Positions 1 through 9,986 of a stretch of 64,000 nucleotides of DNA are shown piece after piece (the stretch's first letter is position 1; each line of letters starts with the position of its first letter). The position numbers and the translations under genes were made by a program. Below the pieces are notes generated by a model. The model did not search any database. It had not been told where the DNA came from and saw only the letters and a list, made by a program, of their open reading frames with translations. The DNA is from an uncultured Lachnospiraceae bacterium (GTDB lineage Bacteria > Bacillota > Clostridia > Lachnospirales > Lachnospiraceae): assembly GCA_947631955.1 (NCBI GenBank), contig CANRNJ010000003.1, forward strand, positions 157,319-221,318, written 5' to 3'.

Positions 1-1150
1 CCGCCGCCTCGCTGTTGTCACCGCCAAACAGGGCGTCCAGAAGGGCCTTTGCCAGAACGGCCAGATAAATGGATATCGGAAAAGCCGCGATGCATATCCT
101 GCGGACCGCCCTGCCGATCCGTTCCCGCATTACACGGTATTCTTCCCGCTCATATACACTACAGATCCTGCCCGGCATGGAATAGACGTTCAGAACGGTA
201 AACGCTGCGCCGACTCCGATCAGCACGGCACATTTTCCGTAGTAGTCGCCCCATATTGCCGTGCGCTGCGGCTCCATTTCCAGTTTGTTCATACAGTAAC
301 CGGCCATACGCTGATCGATCAGCATAAACAGATTGGACAGGATGGCCACAAGTCCAAGCGGCACACTGTTATCCAGTATCAGCCTCTGGATGGTATACTG
401 CGTTTCCATCCGCCTGCTGTTGTCCATTCCCAATTTGCCCCTCAGTGTCCCGGAATAGATCACATATACGATCAGCAGATGAAGCGTCGTAATGATCTGT
501 GACAGCATCACTCCCATCATCGCGCCCATCGCGCCGTAGGCGTAAGCCAGTGCGTCGTTCTGCTTTAAGGCCGCCACTTTTAACCCGTATGTGTACAGCA
601 TATCGGAGCAGAACACCGCGGCAGCCGCCATGGAGATGCTCTCCACATACTGCGAGTGCGCCGTGAGCATACCCAGTCCATACCCGTTGAAATATCCGCG
701 GAACGTTCCGATAAAGGACGCAAAGACTACGACCGGCGCCGCCGCCATGACCGCCATGCGCGAATAAGGCTCCAGCGCAAGGATCCCGGCGATCTTGGAT
801 GCCAGTGCAGCAAGAAGGACCGCCGCCGCCATGCTGACCACAAAGTCCATAAAAAACGCGGTGCGGAAGACTTTCTTTGCGTTGCGGTATTGTTCCCTTT
901 TCACCCGGTAGCGGATGATACCGGTCAATGCTGCCGTAATGCTGTAGGACGTAAAAAGCGTCAGCAGAAAAAAGATCTCGAACGCCGGCGCGAACATTCC
1001 CACGCCGCTGCTCCCCATCGTCTTATACAGCGGTATGCGCATGATCAGAATGATGGCATAAGAAAGCACCCCCGCATACTGCGCCAACGGATTCTTGACC
1101 GCTCTGTTGAACAGGCTCCCCTGAATATTTTCTTTCTTTCGTATTCTCAT
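1..1150 (-). CDS. Polysaccharide/lipid flippase of the MATE/MurJ-like superfamily (SpoVB-like), C-terminus cut by window edge
   Basis: Minus-strand open frame from ATG at 1150 (MRIRKKENIQGSLFNRAVKNPLAQYAG...) through the window start; multi-TM, SpoVB/oligosaccharide flippase-like. Confidence 0.7.
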   Translation of the reverse strand, partial: MRIRKKENIQGSLFNRAVKNPLAQYAGVLSYAIILIMRIPLYKTMGSSGVGMFAPAFEIFFLLTLFTSYSITAALTGIIRYRVKREQYRNAKKVFRTAFFMDFVVSMAAAVLLAALASKIAGILALEPYSRMAVMAAAPVVVFASFIGTFRGYFNGYGLGMLTAHSQYVESISMAAAAVFCSDMLYTYGLKVAALKQNDALAYAYGAMGAMMGVMLSQIITTLHLLIVYVIYSGTLRGKLGMDNSRRMETQYTIQRLILDNSVPLGLVAILSNLFMLIDQRMAGYCMNKLEMEPQRTAIWGDYYGKCAVLIGVGAAFTVLNVYSMPGRICSVYEREEYRVMRERIGRAVRRICIAAFPISIYLAVLAKALLDALFGGDNSEAA

Positions 1151-1189
1151 ATCCAACCCATTTCCTTTTATCCCATTGCCGGATCCCAT

Positions 1190-1693
1190 TCAGTCATTTC
1201 TCGTAATGCCAAGCTGTGTGAGGACAGCCTCCTGTTTTGCTTCCATGACGCCGGCCTCCTGCTCCTCCATATGATCGTAGCCGCACAGATGAAACATGCT
1301 GTGGGCCGTCAAAAAAGCAAATTCCCGGTAAACGCTGTGTCCGTACTCTTCGGCCTGCGCCATGACGCGGTCTGTCGAGATAATAATGTCGCCGAGCACC
1401 AATTCGCCGCTGTCCGGGTCAAAATGATCCGCTTCACCCGACTCCACAGCCGAAAAGTCACCGGCTCTCTCAAACGATATGTTGGGAAACGACAATACGT
1501 CCGTTTCCCGGTCGATCCCCCGGTATTCCCGGTTGAACTGGCGGATCCCCTCGTTGTCCGTCAAGAGCAGGCTTACCGTCGTTTCATAAGGGCAGCCTTC
1601 CATTTCCATGACCGCTTCCATGATCCGCTGTAAAGTGTCCTGAACGTCAAACGGCATACAGACTTCCGTTTCATTTTCAACGTAAGAAGTCAT
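1190..1693 (-). CDS. ybeY: Endoribonuclease YbeY (rRNA maturation)
   Basis: HSMFHLCGYDHMEEQE matches the H-x3-H-x5-H motif (HLCGYDH); internal Met chosen over the long ORF start. Confidence 0.9.
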   Translation of the reverse strand: MTSYVENETEVCMPFDVQDTLQRIMEAVMEMEGCPYETTVSLLLTDNEGIRQFNREYRGIDRETDVLSFPNISFERAGDFSAVESGEADHFDPDSGELVLGDIIISTDRVMAQAEEYGHSVYREFAFLTAHSMFHLCGYDHMEEQEAGVMEAKQEAVLTQLGITRND

Positions 1694-2909
1694 AGTATAA
1701 TTTCTCCTCGACAAAGATTTTCTGCATGGCCCGTATCTGCGCCAGCGAGATCTCGTTCTCCCACAGCTCGTCCGTTTCCAGTTTGCTGCGGAATACGGTG
1801 TCGATAATCTGTTCATAGTCAAGTTCCGCCTTGGGATCCTTTTCAAGCAGATACAGTATAGAGGAAACGATCGTATCCGCAAACAGCACGACGATCGTTT
1901 CTTTCGACACGATCTTCTCGGATCCATCCACATACTCTTTCAGTATTTTTCTGGTATTGGCAGGGAAATGATACTCGCTGCAGATAGACGAAACATTTGC
2001 CCATGTATTTTCACCCTTCAGTATGCCGATCCTGTGATAATAGGCACAGGCCTTCGCCGCGGCATCGTCAAGTCCCAGTCTTCTCGCGATCCGGTCGCTC
2101 AAATAAGCCGTATGGACCGCATGGTAATACTCTTCCTTGGACATGTCCTTAAGCTGCACCAGAAGCGGAAATTCGGGGTCGTTGATCTCCATATATTTTT
2201 CCCTGTTCCGATGGATCACGGCCGTGCTGAATATCTTAAGGCTGACCAGCAGCAGGATACAGCATACGATCAGATTGATGCCTGGAATGGTAAACTGAGC
2301 CGCCGACAACGGTTCCTGAGAAAGCAGGATCACATTGGCCGTCAGGCACAGCATCAGAATCGCAAGGGATATGAACATCGGCAGGCCGACTTTAAACTCC
2401 TCGTTCAGCGTGCTGAAGACCAGGATCCCGGCCGCACCGCTGATAAAATACAGCCAGAATACGGAAAAAGAGCTGCCCGCCAGATTCACGGACAGAAGAA
2501 GGCACACGCTTCCCGCTGCAAGTCCCGTGATATCGTCGCTGAATACGCCTAAGAGAACAAAGAGCACCAAAAACGGCCATCCGGTCACCGGCAGATAAGG
2601 CAGGAGCACGGATGCGGCCAGACTGAACAGGTACATCGCGGCAAACCGCATATACTTTCCTTCGTTGCGGTAGATAAAACGGTGGTTGATCTCCTCCAAG
2701 GTATAGGAAAAGATCACGATCCCCGTACCCGCAAGGATCATGACGATATTGCGGATCAGGATCTCCGTATTCTTTCCATAGAGCAGGCTGCCGCCCCACG
2801 CGATCACGCCGGAAGCCGCAAACATCAGCCCGAAAAATAGTATTCTCTTTATGGTCTGTTTTTTATTTTTTTCCACGTTCGTAATTCCTGTTTCTTGCCT
2901 TCGGTTCAC
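1677..2909 (-). CDS. PgpH/YqfF-like multi-TM protein with degenerate HD domain
   Basis: Sits between phoH and ybeY as in PgpH loci; C-terminal ETIVVLFADTIVSS and LETDELWENEISL resemble PgpH, but HD doublet is HR (YYHRIG). Confidence 0.75.
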   Translation of the reverse strand: MNRRQETGITNVEKNKKQTIKRILFFGLMFAASGVIAWGGSLLYGKNTEILIRNIVMILAGTGIVIFSYTLEEINHRFIYRNEGKYMRFAAMYLFSLAASVLLPYLPVTGWPFLVLFVLLGVFSDDITGLAAGSVCLLLSVNLAGSSFSVFWLYFISGAAGILVFSTLNEEFKVGLPMFISLAILMLCLTANVILLSQEPLSAAQFTIPGINLIVCCILLLVSLKIFSTAVIHRNREKYMEINDPEFPLLVQLKDMSKEEYYHAVHTAYLSDRIARRLGLDDAAAKACAYYHRIGILKGENTWANVSSICSEYHFPANTRKILKEYVDGSEKIVSKETIVVLFADTIVSSILYLLEKDPKAELDYEQIIDTVFRSKLETDELWENEISLAQIRAMQKIFVEEKLYYDFLR

Positions 2910-3876
2910 TCCGCTTTTTCTCTGCGGTTTCGTATGTTTCGTATGCCCTGACGATCTTCTGTACCAGCGGGTGCCGCACCACGTCCTTGCTGCTCAACCG
3001 GCAGAAGGCAATATCGTCTATCTTGGACAACACCCTGACCGCCACATCCAGTCCCGACTTTGCATCGGGCAGCAGATCTTTCTGCGACGCATCTCCCGTC
3101 ACGATCACCTTAGAGCCGAAACCGATACGGGTCAGGAACATTTTCATCTGCGCCGGTGTCGTGTTCTGCGCTTCGTCCAGAATGATATATGCGTTGTCCA
3201 GCGTCCTGCCGCGCATATAGGCAAGAGGCGCGACCTCGATCAGGCCTTTTTCCATATTCTTTACAAAACTCTCTGCGCCCATGATCTGGTACAGCGCGTC
3301 ATAAAGCGGCCTCAGATAGGGATCCACCTTGCTCTGCAGATCGCCCGGCAGAAATCCAAGCTTCTCTCCCGCCTCGATCGCCGGTCTTGTCAGAATGATG
3401 CGTCCGACCTCGTTGTTTTTAAAAGCCGTGATGGCCATCGCCATTGCCAGATATGTCTTGCCGGTTCCCGCAGGGCCGATGCCGAACACGATCATATGAT
3501 CCCGGATAGCGTCCACATACTGCTTCTGTCCGAGAGTCTTAGGCTTGATCGGCTTGCCGCTTATCGTATGACAGATACAGTCGCCGTCTATCTCCAGCAG
3601 AATGTCGTCATCTCTTTCGCCTTCCATCTCGATCGCATAATTCACGTTCTGCTCTTCCAACGTATTTCCTCTCTCCGACAGGGCCAAAAGTTCCCGCATC
3701 ACATGGGATGCCTTTATGACCGCTTCTCTGTTCCCGCTGATCTTCACCACCCCGTCGCGGTTCACGATCGCCACTCCAAGGTCGTCCTCGATCTTTCTGA
3801 TATAGGCATCCTTACTGCCGAACAGATTCTGCATATGCTCCGCCGGCACATCGATGCTGTCGATAAATTCTTCCAT
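2863..3876 (-). CDS. phoH: PhoH family ATPase
   Basis: GIGPAGTGKTYLAMAMA Walker A, ILTRPAIEAGEKLGFLPGDLQSKVDPYLRPLYDAL, IILDEAQNTTPAQMKMFLTR. Confidence 0.93.
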   Translation of the reverse strand: MEEFIDSIDVPAEHMQNLFGSKDAYIRKIEDDLGVAIVNRDGVVKISGNREAVIKASHVMRELLALSERGNTLEEQNVNYAIEMEGERDDDILLEIDGDCICHTISGKPIKPKTLGQKQYVDAIRDHMIVFGIGPAGTGKTYLAMAMAITAFKNNEVGRIILTRPAIEAGEKLGFLPGDLQSKVDPYLRPLYDALYQIMGAESFVKNMEKGLIEVAPLAYMRGRTLDNAYIILDEAQNTTPAQMKMFLTRIGFGSKVIVTGDASQKDLLPDAKSGLDVAVRVLSKIDDIAFCRLSSKDVVRHPLVQKIVRAYETYETAEKKRSEPKARNRNYERGKK

Positions 3877-3895
3877 ATATCCAATTGCCTCGCTG

Positions 3896-5161
3896 CTATT
3901 GGGCAGCACCGGCCTGTTCCGTTCCCTCCCCGTCGGCGCCGTCCCCGTTTTCGACCGGCTGCGTCGCGGTCGGCACAAGCGATACCGCCGATTCTTCCAA
4001 CTGCATCTGGGCATTTAAGACCCAATTTGTACTATTCTTTTTAATTGTAACATTTTTTTCGATAATTTGTACCCCTTTTTCCTCTAAAGTTGATATTATT
4101 TTGTTCCACTCTTCCCGCATGATCTCATTCATCTCTTCTTCCGTGTGTCTGCGCTTGACCATATCATATTCCTGAACCGTTTTTTCCCCGTAATAGATCG
4201 GAAGATAGAGATTATCCAAAAGCCTGACCTGCTTCTTCTCGCCGCTTATGTCATAATTTTCATAGTTGATCGATCCCCACCGCAGATCCCATTCCTTATC
4301 CTTCGTCCCCAACATGAACATTTTCTTCTGCCGACCGGAATAGACCTTCTCCTCATACAGAATGTCCCGTTTGACGGAAATCGATTCGGGATACTGCAGC
4401 CGGATATCCGCATCGGAACGGACAAACTGATACCTGCGTATCGTTGTGTCCTCATTGTAGACCGGAACCGCGCCGCTTACAAGTATGTCCCCTTTCTCCA
4501 CGGCATCTCCCAGAGCCGCCTGCGGCACGCCGCTTCTGGTAATGATGTAGGACACCGTCCCCGCTCTGGAAGCTGTCAAGTCCATTCCCTCCGTCTTCGC
4601 GGCCTGATCGTTCCGGTCATAAGACGGCATCTCATTTTCTTTGATGCTGATAAGGAGCGTGGTCCCTTTCAGCTGAACGGACGTCCATGTGATCACATCA
4701 TAGTCTTCCCGCAGACTGCTCTCCAGTTTTGCAATGTCCAGACGCTTTTTTTGCATGGACACGCGGATCCCCTTATCTTCCAGATAATCGAGGAGCACAT
4801 CCTGCGTGAGAGTGTAGTTGCCTTCGATCCTGATATTCCAGATAAACTGCGACATCAGCATCCAGAAGATCATACACCCTGCAAAACCTGCGACAAAGAT
4901 CTTCCGGCGCTGCATTTTGGACATAAAAAAAGGCAGTCCATATCTTTTCAGAACGGATGCCTTAGTTCCGGTCTTTTTCAGAAGCGGTCTTAAGGCAAAG
5001 AAACCTTTCACGCTTATATTCATGGTAGTGTATCCGCCGTGATCCACGATATCCCATACCAGTATATCGTGATTACCGCAAAGGTTGAGAAACCTTTCCG
5101 TCGAATATCCCCACACCTTGATCGTCACATACCCTCTGATATATTGTATCCAATGAAGCAT
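3896..5161 (-). CDS. yqfD: Sporulation protein YqfD
   Basis: 421 aa; GYVTIKVWGYSTERFLNLCGNHDI N-terminus and position between yqfC and phoH. Confidence 0.88.
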   Translation of the reverse strand: MLHWIQYIRGYVTIKVWGYSTERFLNLCGNHDILVWDIVDHGGYTTMNISVKGFFALRPLLKKTGTKASVLKRYGLPFFMSKMQRRKIFVAGFAGCMIFWMLMSQFIWNIRIEGNYTLTQDVLLDYLEDKGIRVSMQKKRLDIAKLESSLREDYDVITWTSVQLKGTTLLISIKENEMPSYDRNDQAAKTEGMDLTASRAGTVSYIITRSGVPQAALGDAVEKGDILVSGAVPVYNEDTTIRRYQFVRSDADIRLQYPESISVKRDILYEEKVYSGRQKKMFMLGTKDKEWDLRWGSINYENYDISGEKKQVRLLDNLYLPIYYGEKTVQEYDMVKRRHTEEEMNEIMREEWNKIISTLEEKGVQIIEKNVTIKKNSTNWVLNAQMQLEESAVSLVPTATQPVENGDGADGEGTEQAGAAQ

Positions 5162-5176
5162 CTCCTGTCATCTCCG

Positions 5177-5476
5177 TCACACATATCTGACAGCCTCTAT
5201 GCTGCCGCTGATTTTCATGTCTTCATTGGTATAATAATCGATCGAAAGCCTTTTTCCCTCAAAACAGATCCGGCGGTTCTTTCCCTGAAGGACAATGGAC
5301 TCCGTGGTATACTCTATGATTCCTTTATAATTCTCTATAAAAGCTTCACGATCCCCGGTGATCGTTACGATGGACGCCCCCAGCATCGTATCTTTCGGGA
5401 GTTTGAGCGATTCCACGATCAACTCCTTGGAATTTGTTAATGCCGACAGCGGCGTTTTCCTGCGATCTCTTTTCAT
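5177..5476 (-). CDS. yqfC: Sporulation protein YqfC (YabP/YqfC family)
   Basis: 99 aa next to yqfD; ITGDREAFIENYKGIIEYTTESIVL family signature. Confidence 0.82.
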   Translation of the reverse strand: MKRDRRKTPLSALTNSKELIVESLKLPKDTMLGASIVTITGDREAFIENYKGIIEYTTESIVLQGKNRRICFEGKRLSIDYYTNEDMKISGSIEAVRYV

Positions 5477-5597
5477 AGTAAACTATATGATGCGCGCAGG
5501 CATTTCATACCTGAATCTTTACCGCCGGTTCCCGCGCAGAAGAGCCGCTGCAGATTTTGACGGCGCCGCTTTTCTTTTTCCCAAACCGGAAAGGGAT

Positions 5598-6902
5598 CTA
5601 TTTTATGACGCCCCGGATCAGTTCTCTCTTGGGCGGCTGTTCCTCCGATATGTGGTAAGCCTTCAAAAACCGCTCTTTCGCCGCGGAAAGTTTCTCCCTG
5701 TCATTGGCGTATATTGTGGCAAGCGGTTCGCCCGCCGATACCGGATCCCCGGTCTTCTTATGAAGCACAAGCCCCACCGAAAGATCGATGGCGCTTTCTT
5801 TGGTTTCCCGTCCGCCGCCAAGGATCAGGGAGCAGACGCCCACTTCGTCGCAGTCTATTTTCCCGATATAACCGCTCTGGGGCGAAGGGATCTCTTCCGC
5901 CATGTCCGCCTCCGGCAGCCGTGAGGTGTCGTACACGTCCTGCGGATCTCCTCCCTGCGCCCGGACAAATTCCGCCAGTTTGTCCAGAGCCTTTCCGTTT
6001 TCAATGACCTGCGCCAGTTTATCCCGCCCTTCTTTTTCATCCGCTGCGGCGCCGCCTGCGATCAGCATACAGGTCCCCAGAGTCATGCACAGCTGCCTGA
6101 AATCCTCCGGGCCCTCGCCGCGCAGAGCGGCTATCGCCTCTTTGACTTCCAAAGCGTTTCCGACCGCATACCCAAGGGGCTGATCCATATCCGACACCAC
6201 GGCTATGGTCTTTTTCCCGGCCAGATTCCCCAGTGTGGTCATTTCCCGCGCCAGTGCGAACGCATCGGGCTCTTCCTTCATGAAAGCGCCGCTTCCCGTC
6301 TTCACATCCAGCACTATCGCATCGGCGCCGGAAGCCAGTTTCTTGCTCATGATAGAACTCGCGATCAGCGACATGTTATCCACGGTAGCCGTCACGTCCC
6401 GCAGGGCGTACAGCTTCTTATCCGCAGGAGCGATGTCCGCGGTCTGTCCCATGATCGAGATGCCGATATCGTTTACCTGTTTTATAAAATGCTGCGCGCT
6501 GATACCTGTCGTGAATCCCTTAAAACTCTCCAGTTTATCGATCGTTCCGCCGGTATGGCCCAGTCCCCTGCCGCTCATTTTGGCGATCTTCGCGCCGCAT
6601 GCGGCCGCCATCGGAGCCAGAGCAATGGATGTCTTGTCCCCCACGCCGCCCGTAGAATGTTTATCCACCTTGATCCCCGCTATGCCGCTCAGATCCATCC
6701 GGCCGCCGCTGTCCGCCATCGCCGTTGTGAGCGCCGCCGTTTCCTGCGCATCCATTCCCCGAAAATAGACCGCCATCATCATGGCCGACATCTGATAATC
6801 CGGGATGCGTCCGGCCGTATATTCCGCGATCATATATTCGATCTCTTCACGGCTCAGACGGCCCCCGTTTTTCTTTTTCATAATAAGATCATACATCCTC
6901 AT
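5598..6902 (-). CDS. pdp: Pyrimidine-nucleoside phosphorylase
   Basis: MRMYDLIMKKKNGGRLSREEIEYMI, KVDKHSTGGVGDKTSI, SGRGLGHTGGTIDKLESF. Confidence 0.93.
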   Translation of the reverse strand: MRMYDLIMKKKNGGRLSREEIEYMIAEYTAGRIPDYQMSAMMMAVYFRGMDAQETAALTTAMADSGGRMDLSGIAGIKVDKHSTGGVGDKTSIALAPMAAACGAKIAKMSGRGLGHTGGTIDKLESFKGFTTGISAQHFIKQVNDIGISIMGQTADIAPADKKLYALRDVTATVDNMSLIASSIMSKKLASGADAIVLDVKTGSGAFMKEEPDAFALAREMTTLGNLAGKKTIAVVSDMDQPLGYAVGNALEVKEAIAALRGEGPEDFRQLCMTLGTCMLIAGGAAADEKEGRDKLAQVIENGKALDKLAEFVRAQGGDPQDVYDTSRLPEADMAEEIPSPQSGYIGKIDCDEVGVCSLILGGGRETKESAIDLSVGLVLHKKTGDPVSAGEPLATIYANDREKLSAAKERFLKAYHISEEQPPKRELIRGVIK

Positions 6903-6917
6903 ATGCGGTGTACCTCC

Positions 6918-7397
6918 TTATTTGTGATACGGTTCTCCGTTTATGATGCGGTAAGCACGGTAGATCTGCTCCAGCAGAATGACCCGCATAAGCTGATGCG
7001 GAAAAGTCATTTTAGAAAAGCTGACCGTCAGGTCAGCTTTCTTGCGAACTTCTTCATGGAGCCCCAGAGAACCGCCGATAATAAACTGTATATGGCTCTC
7101 TCCCTCCGTTGCAAGCCCGCTGATCTTCTCCGCGAACCCAAGGGAATCGAACATTTGTCCACGCATATCCAGTGCGACGATATAGGCGTCCTTTTTGATA
7201 TGTTTTATTATGGCATCCGCTTCTTTGCGCTTAACGGCTTCCTCTATGGATGCGGCCGCCTTGTCCGGCGTCTTCTCATCCTCCACCTGAACGATCTCCA
7301 GCCTGCAGTAACGGCTCAGACGTTTCCCGTACTCTGCAATGGCATCCGCATAAAATTTTTCCTTGATCTTACCGACCGCAATGATCGTTATCTTCAT
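6918..7397 (-). CDS. rlmH: 23S rRNA (pseudouridine1915-N3)-methyltransferase RlmH
   Basis: 159 aa, MKITIIAVGKIKEKFYADAIAEYGKRLSRY, FIIGGSLGLHEEV, SFSKMTFPHQLMRVILLEQIYRAYRI. Confidence 0.95.
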   Translation of the reverse strand: MKITIIAVGKIKEKFYADAIAEYGKRLSRYCRLEIVQVEDEKTPDKAAASIEEAVKRKEADAIIKHIKKDAYIVALDMRGQMFDSLGFAEKISGLATEGESHIQFIIGGSLGLHEEVRKKADLTVSFSKMTFPHQLMRVILLEQIYRAYRIINGEPYHK

Positions 7398-7447
7398 TCT
7401 GCTCCAGACACTTCCTGCCGTGTAAACGGCCTCTTGGCACGGACTCT

Positions 7448-8164
7448 TTACGGGAATAGATTCTGATAATACTCATCTATAAAATGTTCCAAAAGGCCCT
7501 GATCGAGATTCATGAATTTGTTGTTTATGATCTCTTTCATCCGATTGGTCCGTTTAAAATACTTCTGTTCCTCCGGCATGTCTTCTTCAAGGGACTCCCG
7601 GTCGATCTGTTCCGCGTCCAGATTTTCTTCGCACCATTTCGTCAATTCCGCCACCAGAGAGTTTTCCGACTGCGCTTGGACAAGCAGGACCTTGGATGCC
7701 CGTATGGACACGACGCCGAACACGATAAAAAGAATAAACAGCGCGCCCATCACACCGCAGATCAGATATTTCGTGGTGCTCACATTCTGAAACACAGGAA
7801 TGATGTCCATAAACACAAGCAGCACGCCCGCAAAACCAAGTATTCCCACAATGAACAGCGTATAGGCCGAAACTTTGTTGTCTTCCGCTTTCACCGCGCT
7901 GTCCTGATACGCATGATACAGGATCGGCTCCTCGTCCGGTCCTTCCCCGTCTTCCGGCATTTCCTCATCAGGCCCTGAATCCGCTGCGGACGCAGGATCG
8001 AAGAACATTTCCGCCGCCGCCATCTGCGCTTCATACGGTCCGGCGCTTGGTTCTTTCGTGTCGTCTTCCAGCTGGTCCACCAGTTCGACCTGACACTCGG
8101 CACAGACTTTGATCCCTTCCCTATACTCATTCCTGCATATCGGACACCAAGGCATAAACGTCAC
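7448..8164 (-). CDS. Zinc-ribbon membrane protein, hypothetical
   Basis: N-terminal CPICRNEYREGIKVCAEC zinc ribbon followed by two TM helices. Confidence 0.65.
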   Translation of the reverse strand: MTFMPWCPICRNEYREGIKVCAECQVELVDQLEDDTKEPSAGPYEAQMAAAEMFFDPASAADSGPDEEMPEDGEGPDEEPILYHAYQDSAVKAEDNKVSAYTLFIVGILGFAGVLLVFMDIIPVFQNVSTTKYLICGVMGALFILFIVFGVVSIRASKVLLVQAQSENSLVAELTKWCEENLDAEQIDRESLEEDMPEEQKYFKRTNRMKEIINNKFMNLDQGLLEHFIDEYYQNLFP

Positions 8165-8295
8165 GCTCCTTACCGCAAAAAGTCTAAAATGATGCCAAAA
8201 TAAACCAATTCATAGCTTTATTTTATTATCATTCTACACAAAATGCAATCTTTTCTATCGTGTGTCTTCACATTCTGTTTGTGTGGTCTCACTTC

Positions 8296-9468
8296 CTACT
8301 GAGCGCCCTCACTTCCGGCAGGTTTCATCAGTTCCGTTATCCCAAGGCTGCCGTTTTCCGACTGATCAACGTCCAGACAGAGGGTGTCGTCCTGTTTGTT
8401 TTTCCATATGGAGCACTCGCCTATGGCGCTCATTTCTCTCCACAGAGAGAATTCCCCTTTGTCCGCCGTTCCGTCCCACTCTTTTACATTGCCCGTCAGA
8501 TCTACCGTATTCAGATACATATCTCCGTCGTAGAAACCGTTCACAAAACGGCCGACATAATTCTGCGGGATATTCTCGCTCGATTTTATCGCGGACACGT
8601 CTACATCGTAATGTTCCGCGCCTTTCCCGTTCGGCAGGTCGTTGGCCCAATCGCCCGCATAGCTGTGAGAGGTATAGATCCCCATCCGGTTTCTTTCGCT
8701 CTTTTCATTAATATAGAACCGGAACCATCTTCCGCCCCCGCTTTTTACTCCATCGTCCCAATCTCCGTAATAGTAGCTGTTATCCTCGTAGATCGCCAGA
8801 CCTCTGCCGTCCGGCTGTCCGGCCTGGTTGACATCCCCTATGTAGTAATACTGCCCTGTTCCGGTCAGTTCATTGGACAATTTGACATATCTTTTCAGAT
8901 GTGCCAGATCGCTTATCGCGGCATGATTATTATCGGCGAAATACGGAAGCGCTTCGTTCAGGATATACTCTTTGCTGTATGCCTCGCTGTTCTCGTCTTC
9001 CGCTTCGACTACGACCGCCTCTTTACCGCTGTCTGCCGCTGTCGGGACGTACTCCTCTTCATTCCCGGCTCCCGTTTCCGGTTCCGGAGCGCCCGGCACC
9101 GGCTCCAAAGCGGTATCGTCATTTTCCCGCGCATCGGCGTTCTCATTTTTCATTCTTTCTTCTATATCGACCGTTTCACCCGACAGCCCGGATACCTGAT
9201 CGTTCTCCTTCTGCTGCTGCGCATAGTCTGCGATGCTCTGCTGGAGTGCGCTGTCCCCATCCGCCGTTTTCTTACTGCGGCCGGGGATCAAAGCCAGCAG
9301 CGCGATAACGCAGACTAGGAGCACGACGATCCCGAACATGACCGACGTCATATAGGGTTTGTGCAGGAAATCCTGTATATCTTCCTTTTCATCCGTATGC
9401 TGGTCCTGTTTCATCGGACTCATATACCACCACTCACCTTTCTTCAAAAATATCGATCCGGTGTACAT
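8296..9468 (-). CDS. Membrane-anchored protein with MORN-like repeats
   Basis: One N-terminal TM; GRGLAIYEDNSYYYGDWDDGVKSGGGRWF and YAGDWANDLPNGKGAEHYD are MORN-like. Confidence 0.6.
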   Translation of the reverse strand: MYTGSIFLKKGEWWYMSPMKQDQHTDEKEDIQDFLHKPYMTSVMFGIVVLLVCVIALLALIPGRSKKTADGDSALQQSIADYAQQQKENDQVSGLSGETVDIEERMKNENADARENDDTALEPVPGAPEPETGAGNEEEYVPTAADSGKEAVVVEAEDENSEAYSKEYILNEALPYFADNNHAAISDLAHLKRYVKLSNELTGTGQYYYIGDVNQAGQPDGRGLAIYEDNSYYYGDWDDGVKSGGGRWFRFYINEKSERNRMGIYTSHSYAGDWANDLPNGKGAEHYDVDVSAIKSSENIPQNYVGRFVNGFYDGDMYLNTVDLTGNVKEWDGTADKGEFSLWREMSAIGECSIWKNKQDDTLCLDVDQSENGSLGITELMKPAGSEGAQ

Positions 9469-9492
9469 CCGGCCGGGGAGACCGTGCCGCGC

Positions 9493-9792
9493 TTATGCTT
9501 CGTAATCCAGACATGTCCTCTGCCCGGTCACCGAACGTATATACTCCGCGGCGGCAGTATGGGCAGGCGATGTCTGATATGCCTTCAGCGACGCCTCGTC
9601 CTCAAAGGCGGAGATCAGCCCGATATCCATATTGCTTGAAGGAAGCGGAGAGATCTCCACTTCCAGCGATACCACGCCGGACACCTGCTCTTTGACCGCT
9701 TCAAGTTCTTTCTTGATGCGCGCCGCCGCATCTTTTTTCTCCTGTTCCGTCAATTCTTCCTTAAAGTTCCATAATACGATATGCTTTACCAT
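9493..9792 (-). CDS. Dabb (stress-responsive alpha/beta barrel) family protein
   Basis: MVKHIVLWNFKEEL N-terminus, about 99 aa, typical of Dabb domains. Confidence 0.8.
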   Translation of the reverse strand: MVKHIVLWNFKEELTEQEKKDAAARIKKELEAVKEQVSGVVSLEVEISPLPSSNMDIGLISAFEDEASLKAYQTSPAHTAAAEYIRSVTGQRTCLDYEA

Positions 9793-9913
9793 CTGTTTTA
9801 TTCTCCTGTCATAATGATGATATTTTCAGAATACACGATATATGACCATCTTATTTAGAAATTATAATCGGTATTCCTTAATAAATTACTGGCTGAATTA
9901 TTAAGATTTATAT

Positions 9914-9946
9914 AAGAAAAGTCCGCCGTATCGACAGACTTTCTTA
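9914..9946 (-). terminator. Hairpin downstream of nfnB, likely terminator
   Basis: Minus strand AAGAAAGTC...GACTTTTCTT stem, with T-rich downstream sequence. Confidence 0.55.
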
Positions 9947-9986
9947 TCGTTTCTATATACCGGACCGTCCTCCGGCGTTTTCGATC

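Noticed and set aside
2851-4044. 397-aa plus-strand ORF antisense to phoH
   Set aside because: Shadow ORF: phoH on the minus strand has clear family motifs; the plus frame is His/Arg-rich with no recognisable domain
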